DNA of 64,000 bases from Talpa occidentalis (Eukaryota; Chordata; Mammalia; Eulipotyphla; Talpidae). Shown piece after piece: positions 54,020-64,000 of this stretch (positions are counted from its first letter, which is position 1; each line of letters begins with the position of its first letter). The notes below the pieces were generated by a model. That model was given only the letters and a program-made list of their open reading frames with translations, did no database searches and had not been told where the DNA came from. The stretch is from contig NW_023601433.1 of assembly GCF_014898055.3 (NCBI RefSeq), positions 83,027,106-83,091,105 on the forward strand, given 5' to 3'. Position numbers and translations under genes: made by a program.

Positions 54020-54440
54020 AGAAATTGTGAGATGTGGTCTCTATACACAATGGAATACTACTCAGCAATCAAAAAAGATCAACTCATGCCATTTGCAGCA
54101 ACCTGGATGGCGCTGGAAGGGAACAGGCTCAGCAAAATAAGTCAGAGGGAAAAAGAAAAATATCAGAGGAGGGGGGAGTACAGGGAGCCCCATTTTACAG
54201 ATAAGGAAACCAAACAAAGGATCAGGAAAAAGACAAAACTTGCGGGCAGACCCAGATCTGTGGCATCCAGCAGGGGAGGGGGATAGGAGGGCAAGCGGTT
54301 CAAAGACAGGAGGGAAGAGCACAGGGACTGTGGTGACAGCTCATGGGGCTGTGGTGGTGGGAGAACTACAGGGACTATACCTGGGCAGGTGGGGGAACAA
54401 TGATGCAAGAAAATTAAAAAAAAAAAAAAAAAAAAAAAGC
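54020..54440 (+). mobile_element. L1 ORF2 end and 3' UTR
   Basis: The translation beginning near 54032 shows the known L1 ORF2 carboxyl end pattern (YTMEYYSAIKKDQ ... ATWMALE ... LSKISQREKEKY), after which the sequence becomes non-coding with GCAGGGGAGGGGGATAGG, AGAGCACAGGGACTGTGG and a final A tail at 54409-54438. Only this end remains, so it is a 5'-truncated, dead copy of a lineage-specific L1. A segment near 54185-54235 (GAGCCCCATTTTACAGATAA) does not look like L1 3' UTR. Confidence 0.85.
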
Positions 54441-54534
54441 AAGCAAGAAAGCTTGGAGACCATCAGCATAGACCACAGAAGTCAGCAGGCACTTCACCCC
54501 AACCCTGGACCTAATGCTGCCAAAGAGCTGCAGA
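54441..54534. other. Short non-coding spacer
   Basis: Nothing recognisable. Confidence 0.3.
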
Positions 54535-54720
54535 AATCTATGAACTGGCACCAATTCTGTGCCAAGCTTTGCAATGAGTTCTCTCTCCCAGTGATCTTGT
54601 CTTTCCTGCTCAGCAACTCTAGGAAACTGATATCATGAGCCCCATTTTACAGATAAGGGACCTGAGACCAAGGGAGTTGGAGTGATTTGCCATCTGGCAC
54701 CAGACAAGAGGCGCCCATGA
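54535..54720 (-). mobile_element. MIR
   Basis: 'AATTCTGTGCCAAGCTTTGC', 'GCCCCATTTTACAGATAAGG', 'GACCTGAGACCAAGGGAGTT' follow the complement of MIR. Confidence 0.75.
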
Positions 54721-54940
54721 GCTGAGGCACCCAGCCATTGCATTTTTTTCTTTGTGACATTGGACAGTTGTATTTCCACTTTGGGCCTCAGTTTCCCTAG
54801 CCGGAGACTGAGCTCATTGTTCCTAAGAGCAGGTTTTATACTTGGCTCCTTCTTCTGCCACTCCCCATTACTTCCCTTTTCTACCTTTCTCCTGTCTCCT
54901 AGAAATGTGTAGAGAGAGCTGATGTGGGAGAACGAACAAT
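54721..54940. other. Short non-coding spacer
   Basis: Nothing recognisable. Confidence 0.3.
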
Positions 54941-54944
54941 TAAG

Positions 54945-55145
54945 TCCTCGCTTCTAGTTCTAGCTCTGCCTTGTGTTACCTGCGCTACCTGAGTGACCTT
55001 GAGCAAGTCACGTAACCTCTCTGGGCCTCACCTTTTCCAATAATAAAACAGGGGAGGGCACCATAACTACCTTTTAGTGCTACTGGAAGGATTAAGACAA
55101 TGGCTAGCTCGGAGCCCAGGGTACAGCAGGCGCTCAAACAAATGT
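54945..55145 (+). mobile_element. MIR
   Basis: 'TTCTAGCTCTGCCTTGTGTT', 'GACCTTGAGCAAGTCACGTA', 'ACCTCTCTGGGCCTCACC', 'CAGCAGGCGCTCAAACAAAT' give most of a MIR from body to tail. Confidence 0.9.
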
Positions 55146-55149
55146 GGGT

Positions 55150-55740
55150 CTCTGCACCTGCCTTCTCTCTCACACTCCATAATGGTCCCATGGCTTCCTC
55201 CCACCATCCTCATGTCCTTTTTTTAAGGATTTATTTTTATTTAAGCATGCAAGAACTGGGTGCAGGCCAGAGGTGCGGGGGGTGAGAGGATTCACCAGAG
55301 ACAGAGTGGGGAGCAGAACAGGCAGATCCACTGACATACCCTGCTGAGGGGAGCAGCAGGACACAGGAGAGGTCTGCTGTGCCATGTGGGTCACCTCCCT
55401 GGCCGGGGATCAAACTCAGGCCGCAGCACTGGTAGCACTGAGACTTAACCCCTGGGCCCCCAGGGAGGCCCCCACCTGCATATCTTGACTTAAATGTCAC
55501 GCCCCACTCGTGACTCCCTTCCCTGATTGACTTTCCTCAAACCACTTGTCACCAACAAACCATAGAGTTTATCTGTTTCTTTTATTTCTCATCATTCCCC
55601 CCTGCCCATACACACACAAGAATGTCTTTGGGAACATTCTAGTGTGTTGATTGGTTGCTGCATCTCTAACGCAAGCCACATAGTAGGCTCATGGTAAACA
55701 TTTGTTGACTGAATGAATGACAAAGTCGGTATGTGAATGA
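55150..55740 (+). mobile_element. L2 3' end, split by a SINE
   Basis: 'CTGACTCCCTTCCCTGATTG'-type words near 55509, 'CATAGTAGGCTCATGGTAAA' near 55680 and a 'TTTGTTGACTGAATGAATGA' end near 55701 are L2 3' end sequence; the part before 55217 is probably its upstream piece. Confidence 0.65.
55218..55470 (-). mobile_element. tRNA-SINE
   Basis: Minus-strand copy, slightly shortened (CCGCAGCACTGGTAGCACTG region). Target-site duplication not clear. Confidence 0.88.
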
Positions 55741-57900
55741 CTATTAGACCTCGTACTGATACCTCTGGCTAACGCAAGCACAGAACAGGGCCTGGGTCTT
55801 CCACAGAGCGGCTGGCCCAGAGTGCCTTTGTTCTTGTTTCCCTGGGATCCCTGCATCCCTGCATCCCATCCACCCTTAAGTTACCCTTGATCTCCCTGTG
55901 GGTGTCCTGATAGTTGCCAGGTTTCTTATTCTTAACTATGCCTCATATCAGCCTCCAAGCGCCTGAACCAGGAACTCAGCGTTCCTTTGTGCTTTTCCTT
56001 CCTTCCTTTCTTTCTTTCTTTTATTAAATTTGCCAGTGGTTGACATGGCTCTATAACTTTGGGGTACATTTTCACACCTCCTCATGTGCATGTGCTGCCC
56101 TCCCCCTCTACGCTTTTTGGTGATTGAGAGCCCACAGATTTAATCTATGCTGATGCTCGTGTCCTGGGGCCATTTGCAATTTCCCTTCCCTGAGCTGGAG
56201 CGGTTGATTAAGGGCTTGGCAGAACAAGCTCCTTCTCCCCGACCTAATCTCTGGGGAGGGAATCGCCCAATGCTAAGGTAGAATTTGTCCACGGACCCTG
56301 GGGGGCCTCTTTTGCCCACCAAGGAGCTCTTTCAAAGGTGCTGTATGTCCAGAGCATCACCCCAGTGGGGGAGCGTGGGTACTAATGGGCAATTTTAAGA
56401 GATGGCTTCCCCCCAGACCCTCCCCTGAACCCAAAGTGGCCCCAGCCACACCTCCTCCTGGGTTCCGGAGACGTCCCTGCTGGCAGCTTCCTCTCCGCTC
56501 TGCCTCCGAGACAGCGGTTGCCCCAGCTCTGCAACGTGTGCCTTTCCCCAAGAAAACCTGCATCTGTCCCCACAGAGACCCCTGTCCATGCCAGTGGTCC
56601 TGCCCTGGCATCTGCGCCATGGGCTCTCCCAGGGGTGTGGCAACCCATGAAAATCACCCTTCTGTTTTCACTAACCTAGGTGAAGCAGGATTTCACCTGT
56701 TGCGCTCGGTCGGCCAGAGAATTGTGGGTATTTCCACCTCCTCAGATGGGTGCGGCTGAGATCCCCAAACACTGCTTTGGCCTCTTGACTCAAAAGTCAA
56801 ATATCAGAGCAGCAGCCCCGTTGCACTGCGGCCCGGAGCGCGTGCGTTCTGGGGGTACGCGTGAGCACGATTTTCCATCTTGAACGTTGCTTTAACTTAA
56901 GATTGCCATCCTAGTCTCGGAGAGATGATTCTGAGAAGCGTCCCCTCAAGGTGGCCCAAGGCTTGGGTCCACAGCCCCCGAGTGTGGTGAGGTCCTTCCT
57001 GGGGGGTGGACAGAACGCAGCCCAAGGCCCCAGCCCCGATTCTGAGACTAAGAGCAGCAAAGCCAAGACACCCGACATCCGAACACACCCTCCTTCAGGC
57101 CGCGGAGCGCTGCTCCCCCAAATATCGCGGGGCACACGGTTGGAGCTGAACACGGTCGCTGCGGTGCCGAGTCCTGCAGGGAGAACGCGAGTCTCCTTTC
57201 ACCTGGCCCTGGGTCTGCGCCATGCAGCCCCGTCTCAGGGTGGCACTGGCCTGCCTGTAACGCCCCTCTAGCAGATGCAGGCGCCGCCATCCACCTGAGC
57301 CGTGGACCCGGCCTTGGGGTCATGCCCCCTAGCTTTGTTCTCCTTGCCCTGTGCATCTGCTTGTATGTCTGGGACGGGAGACGAAAGTTGGATCACCAGA
57401 ACCTAAATACTTCGTTTTCAACAAGTTAGTTGCTCTGAAAAGGCAGTTGCTTATTGACAGCTGGTGCGTGCCCCGGGCCTGCCAGCTCCCAGGCAAAGCG
57501 CAGGGCCTTTCCCCGTGGCATCCCTGGCGGCTGGTGGCCTGGCCCCCCGGCCCCTCTCAGCCCCCTAGACCTCCATGGGGCCGGGGGTAGAGAGTCAGAG
57601 ACTCGGTGTTCCCAGCACGGTGTCAAACATGCCTCCTGAGTGTCCTGGCTCCAGGGTCCCCAGCCCTGAAGGGCCCAGCTGAGTGGGGCTTTCATCAGCC
57701 TCTGAGAGGTGGCAACAAGCTTCAGGGAAGGACGCCTGCTAACCACTGCCCCCTGCCCCCCGCCCCCTCCCCGCCAGACCAGGCCCAGCGCTGGGAGGAC
57801 TGGAGGAGAGATTCCAGAGGCATCTGGATATTATCAGTCACTCAACTGTCTGGCCAGTGGGGTGAAGTGGGGCCGGTGGCAGGGGCAGAAACTGGCTGGA
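55741..57900. other. GC-rich non-coding stretch
   Basis: No gene is supported. 'TTAAATTTGCCAGTGGTTGAC' near 56024 follows a TTTC-rich run (55996-56020). CpG is raised at 56820-56870 and 57040-57250. Frames such as 56951-57271 and 57606-58028 show GC-driven composition only. Confidence 0.4.
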
Positions 57901-59020
57901 GGGCAGAGTTAAGAATCCCACACAGATTCCTGGGGCCAGACCCAGCTGGGAGGCGGCAGGGGCAGGGGGGGGGGCGGGGGGCCAGGATGAGCTGGCTGCA
58001 CACCCTGTCCCTGCCCAGCCCTCCTTAGGCTGCACCAAAGGGGGTTGCAAGTCAATGAAGATATTTGTCTGCGGGAGGGAAGGAGAGGCGGGAGGAGGCG
58101 GCCAGCCTGCCCCACTGGGCAGCCCTTGAGGACAGCAGCGGGGGTGGGGGTGGGGAAAGCCCGCCCTCTGGTCCACTTGAAGATTCCTGCTTCAAAACTA
58201 ACCCTGATGGCTTCCAGACAAGTCGGCACCAAGGGTCATTTCTGGAGGCTGTAAGTGTTGCCGATGGCAGCTGTAGGGACAGGTGTAAATCTGTCCATGC
58301 ATTCCTCCCAGACCCCTCCCAGCTTTCTGCACCTGAAGCAGGGCCTATTTATTACCACAAGCCTGCTCAGGAGGCCTCAGCACACACACACTCACACACA
58401 CACACACTCACACACTCACGTGTGTGCACACAGTGAAACACTTGGTCTGCCCTGTGGGTACATTTTTTTATGTTCCCTTAAAACAAACTCTATCAGCTGT
58501 TTGTTAAAGCAAAGCAAACAGAAGCCTTTGCAACCAAAGGGAAAGAAAGAAAAGGAAAAAAGGAAAAGAAAATCCTCTTATTTGCTAGCATGAAAACATC
58601 CTTTTAAAATACCTTTCTGGGCAGAGGAGGCAGAGGAAAGAGAGGATGGAGCGGCTGGTGTGAACTCGTTGGAGTGATGAGCTGGGGAAAGGCACCTGAG
58701 CCGGTGCCTTTTTTCCCCACGAGGAAGGGGGCTGCTCCCCGGTCCCCACCCCAGCACTGTCCAGAGGGCGCATGTGGGAGACGGCTCAGGCGGGCTCCCT
58801 CTGGCCCAATGCACTTGGGGAATCTGGGGACCTGGGGGGTGGCAGAGGAAGGCGGTTTCCCCTTCTCGACCAGCTTCCCCCAAGCCAGCAAACTTTCCTT
58901 GCGCTTCTGGGCCCGCTGTGCGCTGTGGAGGCGCCCATGGCGAGAGAGAAACAGCGTCTTGTCCTCTCCTGACTGGCAAGCCCCGGCTACACGCTCCCCT
59001 TCCAGCCCCTGGCCCTGCAG
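57901..59020. other. GC-rich stretch with G-runs and (CA)n
   Basis: No gene. A G-rich run at about 57964-57981 (GGGGGGGGGGCGGGGGGCC) may form a G-quadruplex; a CA-rich tract lies at 58378-58425. Overlapping frames at 58604-59159 on both strands are without domains. Confidence 0.4.
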
Positions 59021-59190
59021 GGGCCCCGGGAAACCCCTAATGAATGACAACTTATCTCCTAAGTTGCTGACGCTGTGTATGGTTTTGAAAACCATATTCC
59101 CTGAAGGCTGGAGGCTGCTCTGGGCATCGGTGGGCGGGAGGATCTCAACGGTGATTTAATGGAGGCATTTAGGCGGCGCTAGACAGTCTT
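59021..59190. promoter_or_regulatory. Candidate conserved noncoding element
   Basis: Repeat-free. 'CTAATGAATGACAACTTATC', 'TATGGTTTTGAAAACCATAT' (a perfect 14-base palindrome GGTTTTGAAAACC inside TATGGTTTTGAAAACCATA) and 'GGTGATTTAATGGAGGCA' stand in GC-rich surroundings. Confidence 0.3.
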
Positions 59191-60585
59191 CCAGGCATGT
59201 GAAGTGGCACATCGGGAGGGCGGCTGGGGTGTGGCCGGACTGTCCTCATCGCTTCTCTCCAGGCAGTCCGTGGACGGGCCTCTGTCCGCTCCCCTCCCTC
59301 CTCCCTGTCTTGCCCCATGTGCCCTCCCGCACTCCCCGCCACTGTCCCTTCGCCCCTCCTGCGCGCCTTTCTCCTCTTGCCTCTCCCTCCACCTTCCTCT
59401 CTCTCTCGCCTCCCCAATCTCAGACGAGGAGGAGGGGTGGCCCCAAGGGTGAGGACTCCCGTTGGCCACAAAGTGCTGGGCAGCCTCCCCCCGGGCAGGG
59501 ACCGTGATGTCCGCCTCCCTCCCCACAGGCCCCCTGCGGCCCCTCTTCACTCCTGGGCTTTGTCCCGCCTGGGCTCTGGCAGGACCACTCCAGGCAGCCA
59601 GTAAGTCTCCTTCATCTGCCACTGCCACCGGAGACTGAGGAGCCTCTCCCCTGGCAGCAGGAGATGGAGAGACCTGGGGGGGCGTGGAGGAGAGTGTGGA
59701 CAGGGCACGGACTCAAAGGCAGGGCCTGGCTTCTTCCCCCCTGGGCCATGACGCCAGCTCCCCTGCCCGGGGAGGAAGGGAGCACTTTATCTCTGGAGTG
59801 GCTGCTCTGAGATCCTGGGATCTGGGGTCCCCAGGGAAAGGACTTTGTGGGATCTCATTGTAGCATCACCTTGGGAGGCGGTCAAGCAAGGAGCTTCAGA
59901 AGCAACTGGGCACGAACAGGGCAAGAGAGCGCCAATAATACAGAGGGCTGCATGGGTGCCGGCCCACTTAATGCGAGCTCTCCAGGTGCATATTCACATG
60001 TACAGGACAGACTGTAGACGGGAAGCATGTGCCAGGGGGTGGGCTGAGCAGCGTGTACTCACTCCCTCTTTGCTCTGTGGCAGGACTTGTGACCGCCGCT
60101 TTTCAGAGGAGGCACCTGAGTCTTAGAGGGGTTCAGGGCCCCATCCCCTAGAGCTCAGTAGGAGGTGTGCCAGCACTTTACTGGAAGCCAGTATGTAGGA
60201 TTTTGCAAATATACGGAGGCCAGTGGCCCAAGGAAGCAGCTCTGCCTGCCCCCTGGTTGCACCTGCTGCCTGACACCGACCTGACCTGTGTTGCTATGGC
60301 AGCTGGGCACGCCCACGCTGCTGCCCACCGGCCCCCCATCTCCAGACTGGGGTCCTGGAGGTGGGTGGGCTCTGATCTGGGTCTGGGTTTCCTCTCTTCT
60401 GAGCGCAGTTGGTGGGAAGGAGTCCCCTCAAGCCAAGCCAGGTGAGCCAGGACTGTGCGTCTAGGAGTCCTGAGCCCCCCCACACACAGGCGCTGGGGTC
60501 CTCCACCAACCAATCCATGCCCCCTTCCTCCTTGCCCCACCTTTTCGTCACCGCTTCTTGCTTCTCCGTGCAAAAGAAGTGGGGG
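59191..60585. other. GC-rich non-coding stretch
   Basis: No gene. A pyrimidine-rich C/T section lies at 59280-59430. The frames at 60178-60840 and 59179-59628 on the minus strand are the complement of pyrimidine-rich or CpG-rich sequence, without domains. Confidence 0.4.
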
Positions 60586-60589
60586 AAAT

Positions 60590-60905
60590 TGAGGCCCAGC
60601 GCCGCTGGCTCCCAGCGCAAGCGGGCACCTCGCCAGGCGCTGGCGTGCACGCCAGGCAGGGATGTGGCGAGCGGAAACCACAGTCCGGGGCCTCCTCCGA
60701 GAGGCGGGAAGCGAAGCCAAGCTCGGCGCAGGCACCTTGGGGCCTTGAGCGAAGCCAAAGTCGGTCAAGCGGGCAAAGGAAGAAAGAAAAAACGCGGTTG
60801 CCGGCTGCTGTTTGGAGCGCACGCCTTCCCCCTGGGCCATCGGGGCTGCTAGGACTCCATGGACCCCGATCTGCAGGGCATGGCGGGCGTGGAGGGGAAT
60901 CTTTC
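60590..60905. promoter_or_regulatory. CpG cluster
   Basis: Dense CpG (about 5-9 per 60 bases by eye) in repeat-free sequence, e.g. GCGCAAGCGGGCACCTCGCC and GCTCGGCGCAGG. Likely a small CpG island or the outer part of the island at 61.57 kb. No exon is called. Confidence 0.45.
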
Positions 60906-61565
60906 ACTTCTGCAGCTGGCACCCTGGCGCATGGGGCAGATGGACGTCTACCCAGTCCAAGCTGCCAGATGACCCTAGCAGCCACCCCGTTCTAGGAGTT
61001 GTCACCTCCACTGCCATGTCCAAATCCTACGCGGATGGGAGTGGACAGAGAGTGGTGGTGGGAGTGGGCGGGAGGGAGCTAGAAAGACAAAGAAAAAGGG
61101 GGGGAAATAGAGAAGTTTGGGGGCTTAGCATAAACTGAAAGAAGCAAGGTGGTTCCCGGGACCCTGTCCTGTCCATAAACACTGCGTTCCAGGCCAGCTC
61201 AAGAGGACACGTGATCCTCTGAGGTCCTCCCAGCAACGGTGCTCCCAAGGCTTTGTTAGTGAAGGGAAGGCTCTGCCTCCCCTCCCTTTGCAGTGCAACT
61301 CCAGGACCCCCCCCCCACACACACACACACACACACACTTTTCTGAACCCTGAATTCCATCCCCTTAGTGCAGGGAAAAGCACTGGCAAGTGTGGCACCA
61401 AAAGGCCTTGAAACAGTTGGGATCACGAATCGTGCTCCCTCCTTCCCAGCAGAGCTGCTTTTAATGAAGCGCACCCCATTCGCCGCCTGGGGAGAGCTGC
61501 AAGGCTGAGGGCGATGCTGGAGGAAGAAGTCAGGCCGGCACACAGCTGGAGCCCCAGAATTGCTC
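60906..61565. other. Non-coding stretch with (CA)n
   Basis: No gene. C-run plus (CA)n at 61307-61338. Purine-rich section near 61060-61115. Confidence 0.4.
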
Positions 61566-61569
61566 TTGC

Positions 61570-62310
61570 GTCGCAGTTGTCCTTAATTTAAACCCCCCTT
61601 GCGACGCGACGTGTGGGTCACCGGTTACCAAAACCTCCGATGCGCCCCGTCAAGAGGCTGGATCCCGGGGGGCCTCGGAGTGAAGTCCTGCACCCAGGCC
61701 TCCCATCCACGACCAGGGCGCATTTCCACGGTCTTCCCAAGTCAGGGCTCCCCGCACCCCCAGCGACATGCCCCAGCCGCCCAGCCTCAAGCTTTGCCGG
61801 GCCGAGTCCGGGACTCTGGAGCGAGACAGCCCGCGCGGAAAGCTTGGAGACGGTGGGGCCAGGGCGAGGCAGAGGCGTCGCGGGTGGCACTCCAGCACCG
61901 TTCTGGGAGCAGGAGAGGCTCCGGGAGAGAGAGCCAGGGCCGGGACAGGAAAGGGAAAACGGAGCAAGAGAGGGAAGCGAAAAGGGGAGCCAACGAGGAC
62001 GGCGTGGGCGCACGGGAGCGCGCCAGCCCGCTCGGGACGCCCGGCGCCGGGCGCAGGACCGCAGAGACGCCCGAGCCGCCTCCCGCCGCCGCGGCGCACC
62101 CGGCCCAGCGGGCGCCCCAGCAGCCCCTTTGGCTTGCACAAAGCCCGCGCCCCAGGTGCCTTGGCCAGGCCGCTGGGGCTTGATTCATTTCTTCACTAAT
62201 TAACTGGAAACGGCGTAGCCCCTTCTCCAGGGCTCAATTAATTCGCCGCGGGCGGCGGGGTGGGGCCGTGCGACCCAGGCGCCCGGCTGGAGCCCCTTTG
62301 TGGAAGGCTG
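61570..62310. promoter_or_regulatory. CpG island
   Basis: The densest CpG block of the window (GACGCGACGTG, CCCGCGCGGAAAGC, CCGCCGCCGCGGCGC and more), free of repeats. It is the best promoter-like candidate here. At its 3' part CACTAATTAACTGG (about 62193) and CTCAATTAATTCGCC (about 62235) give paired homeodomain-type sites next to a CGCGGGCGGCGGGG run. The 133-196 codon frames through it exist on all frames of both strands, which points to composition, not coding. Confidence 0.6.
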
Positions 62311-62625
62311 TCTGGACCGTATTGATTCTGCACACACGCCCCCCGCCTTCCTCCGTACAAAAAAAAAAGGGGGAAATTCCAGATTTCAGGAGTTTAAGAA
62401 GGTTTGCCAGACTGCCCGACTGTCTTTGCTGGGGAAGAGAAGCGACCGAGGCCGAACCCAGATCTACCTGGGAGAGTTAAAGGGAATTAAAAAAATCCCT
62501 TCCCTCCGAAGGGCGAAGCATGGAGGAGACCGATCGGCAAGTCGCGCCCACAGTGTGCGCAGCCGGCGCCTGCTGCCTTGTTTGAAAGTCAGACGGTGAA
62601 TGAGGCAACCCCAGGCCCAACCTCA
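62311..62625. other. Non-coding stretch at the island edge
   Basis: No gene; A run at 62357-62368 and CpG decreasing. Confidence 0.35.
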
Positions 62626-62629
62626 GCCC

Positions 62630-62760
62630 CTCCCGAGACTGGGTAGCTGGGAGACCTTGGGCAAGTCTTTGCATCTGTCCGCCAGACTTGGTTTCTCTCC
62701 CCCCTGGGAAGTGGGAATCACAAGAAGGCTCTTGTGAGCTGAGGTGGGGGGAAGCCCTGA
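62630..62760 (+). mobile_element. MIR fragment
   Basis: 'GAGACCTTGGGCAAGTCTTT', 'GACTTGGTTTCTCTCCCCCC' and 'GTGGGAATCACAAGAAGGC' match MIR. Confidence 0.7.
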
Positions 62761-63395
62761 GAATATTATTCTCCTCCTGAGCACTTGGGGTGTGTTCTCT
62801 CCAGTAAGCAGCATTTCCTATCAAACCCATGTAGAGGACCAGGGATGCAGGGTTGAGGACAGTGCTCCCGCTGCTGTGGAAGGTTGTGTGGGTTCGAAGG
62901 CTGAGAAGTTCCAGAACGAAATCTCCTAGCACGGTTGGAGAGCGCGTCTCAGCTGGTGGACCCAAAGGCTCCCCTCCGGAGACTGGAGACTTTCCCCTAC
63001 CTGTTCCCCTTTCAGTCCAGTTTAGCAACGACAGCGCGATCCAGAAACCTGAAATCCCGAAGCTGTTTGGGTGAAACCCAACGCGCAGCAGAGAGTGATT
63101 TCTGGGGTGGCTGAGGATGTCATCGATTGAATTCACCTCCCAGTGGGTCAGCTATTCCCCTCATCGATCAACCCAACGAAGTCTAGGGCAAAAGTACAGA
63201 CAGAAGGAATTCACAGCCGGCTTTGTAGAGCTGGTAGGAAGTGACCCTGCCCCAGCCAGAGGACTCCTGGGTCACCTGGTCCGTCCCATCCCTACAGTCT
63301 GTGGGGAAAACCAGCCTCTCACCCCACTCCCCTTTATTCAATCACTGATTCATTTGTTTTAGTTCTGCTCTATTTTTAAAACAAATACACAAGAA
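62761..63395. other. Non-coding stretch
   Basis: No gene. The minus-strand frame 62477-63136 (219 codons) runs through the MIR and has no domain. Confidence 0.4.
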
Positions 63396-63399
63396 TTAG

Positions 63400-63480
63400 T
63401 GTATTCAGTCAACAAACATTTAATGAGCATTCAGCACATGTCAGACTAGGGCATGGGGTACCAAAAAGGTGAGATGTCTG
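63400..63480 (-). mobile_element. L2/MIR-like fragment
   Basis: 'TATTCAGTCAACAAACATTT', 'AATGAGCATTCAGCACATGT' and 'CAGACTAGGGCATGGGGTAC' match the complement of the L2 end. Confidence 0.6.
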
Positions 63481-64000
63481 TACAGAAACAAAAATCCCTG
63501 GTGGGGGAGGGGTCTGCAGTCACCATTGCTGTCACCTGCGAGGCACGCCGGGTAGGCAGCGAATCTCAAACTATCTCCCCTACTTTCCTATCTCTGAAGA
63601 GCAGCCTTGCTGCTTAGTCCGCGCTGAACAGAAGAAATGGCGGGGGAGTGCAGGTCATCACAGCCCCAAGCATGGAGCTGAGGCAGGCAGATCCGGGGAG
63701 GCGCTTTGCCCAATCTCTACCTGGTGTCGACGGGGGCTGCCAGTCTGGACCTTGCAGGTGGGCTCAGTAGCTGCTCAGAGCGATTTCCAGGACTCCCAGA
63801 AGCCCATCCTTCTCCAGAGCAAAAACCTCCCAGCCCTAGGTGTCTACCTCCCCCCAGGGTGCAGAAGAGCTGGGGCCAAAATGCATTTAGCCTTCCTGCC
63901 TGAGGCCGTGAACTTAAGCCCGCTCACCCCATCCTTCCTGGGCCTTGATAGTCCTCAACCTTAAAATGGGAATTTTAGACAGATTTTCTTCTTCTTTTTT
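63481..64000. other. Non-coding stretch
   Basis: No gene or repeat named; ends in a T-rich run that could start another element beyond the window. Confidence 0.35.

Noticed and set aside
54032..54286. Functional reverse transcriptase gene
   Set aside because: Only the last few dozen codons of L1 ORF2 remain, followed by the 3' UTR; it is a 5'-truncated dead copy.
45230..55470. CRISPR-like array from regularly recurring similar segments
   Set aside because: The recurring segments are about 260-base SINEs in both orientations with target-site duplications and A tails, in mammalian DNA.
61599..62203. Long plus- and minus-strand open frames in the CpG island as a coding first exon
   Set aside because: Several frames on both strands are open over the same bases, the products are Arg/Pro/Gly-rich low-complexity strings, and no domain is visible. 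This is what high GC produces by chance.

Overview
The window is nuclear DNA of a placental mammal. It carries the ancient repeats shared by eutherians: MIR, L2, MER5A and MER20 DNA transposons, MLT1-type LTRs and worn L1M ends. On top of these lies a younger, lineage-specific tRNA-derived SINE in 17 copies. That SINE is not Alu, B1/B2, Bov-tA, pig PRE1, carnivore CAN, horse ERE or bat VES as I know them. It starts with GGGCCTCCCTGGTGGCGCA, has an internal B-box-like site (GTTCGATCC), and ends in repeated AATAAA plus TCTTT and an A tail, which is the layout of the so-called T+ SINEs. I think of a laurasiatherian mammal but cannot name the order.

I found no protein-coding gene that I can support. 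The open reading frames are short, mostly repeat-derived or low-complexity, and none shows a recognisable domain. The only protein-like similarity is the end of an L1 ORF2 near 54.0-54.2 kb. No tRNA, rRNA or CRISPR-like feature was seen. The window looks like intergenic or intronic DNA in a GC-rich region. Several stretches are free of repeats and rich in homeodomain-type TAATTA/ATTA words, and there are CpG-rich blocks, so a regulatory landscape near a developmental gene is a reasonable but unproven reading.

Layout. 0-4 kb: L1M and L2 remnants, a SINE, and an inverted duplication of part of this SINE/L2 block. 4-21 kb: almost free of the young SINE, with old MIR, L2, MER5A, an ERVL-like LTR, MLT1 and candidate conserved noncoding blocks (about 9.6-10.1 and 18.5-18.8 kb). 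21-28 kb: an L1 fragment with a SINE, two candidate conserved blocks (21.9-22.3, 24.4-24.6 kb) and an antisense L1 3' UTR. 28-36 kb: SINEs, a SINE-in-SINE-in-MIR nest, a Z-DNA-prone palindrome and a CpG-rich block (32.7-33.9 kb). 36-45 kb: L1 3' UTR, MLT1, a second inverted pair with a SINE in one arm, and a spaced 78-base direct repeat. 45-55.5 kb: a SINE cluster with 10 of the 17 copies and a tail-only insertion signature. 55.5-64 kb: repeat-poor, GC-rich, with CpG clusters at 60.6-60.9 and 61.57-62.31 kb.

The most notable observations are the two inverted duplications (805-1131 with 3699-4012; 38904-39060 with 39614-40057), the two SINE subfamilies, the 51.0-51.1 kb A/T-only insert between 17-base direct repeats, and the homeodomain-site cluster in the CpG block at 62.2 kb. 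Family names rest on recall of repeat consensus sequences; no database search was possible.
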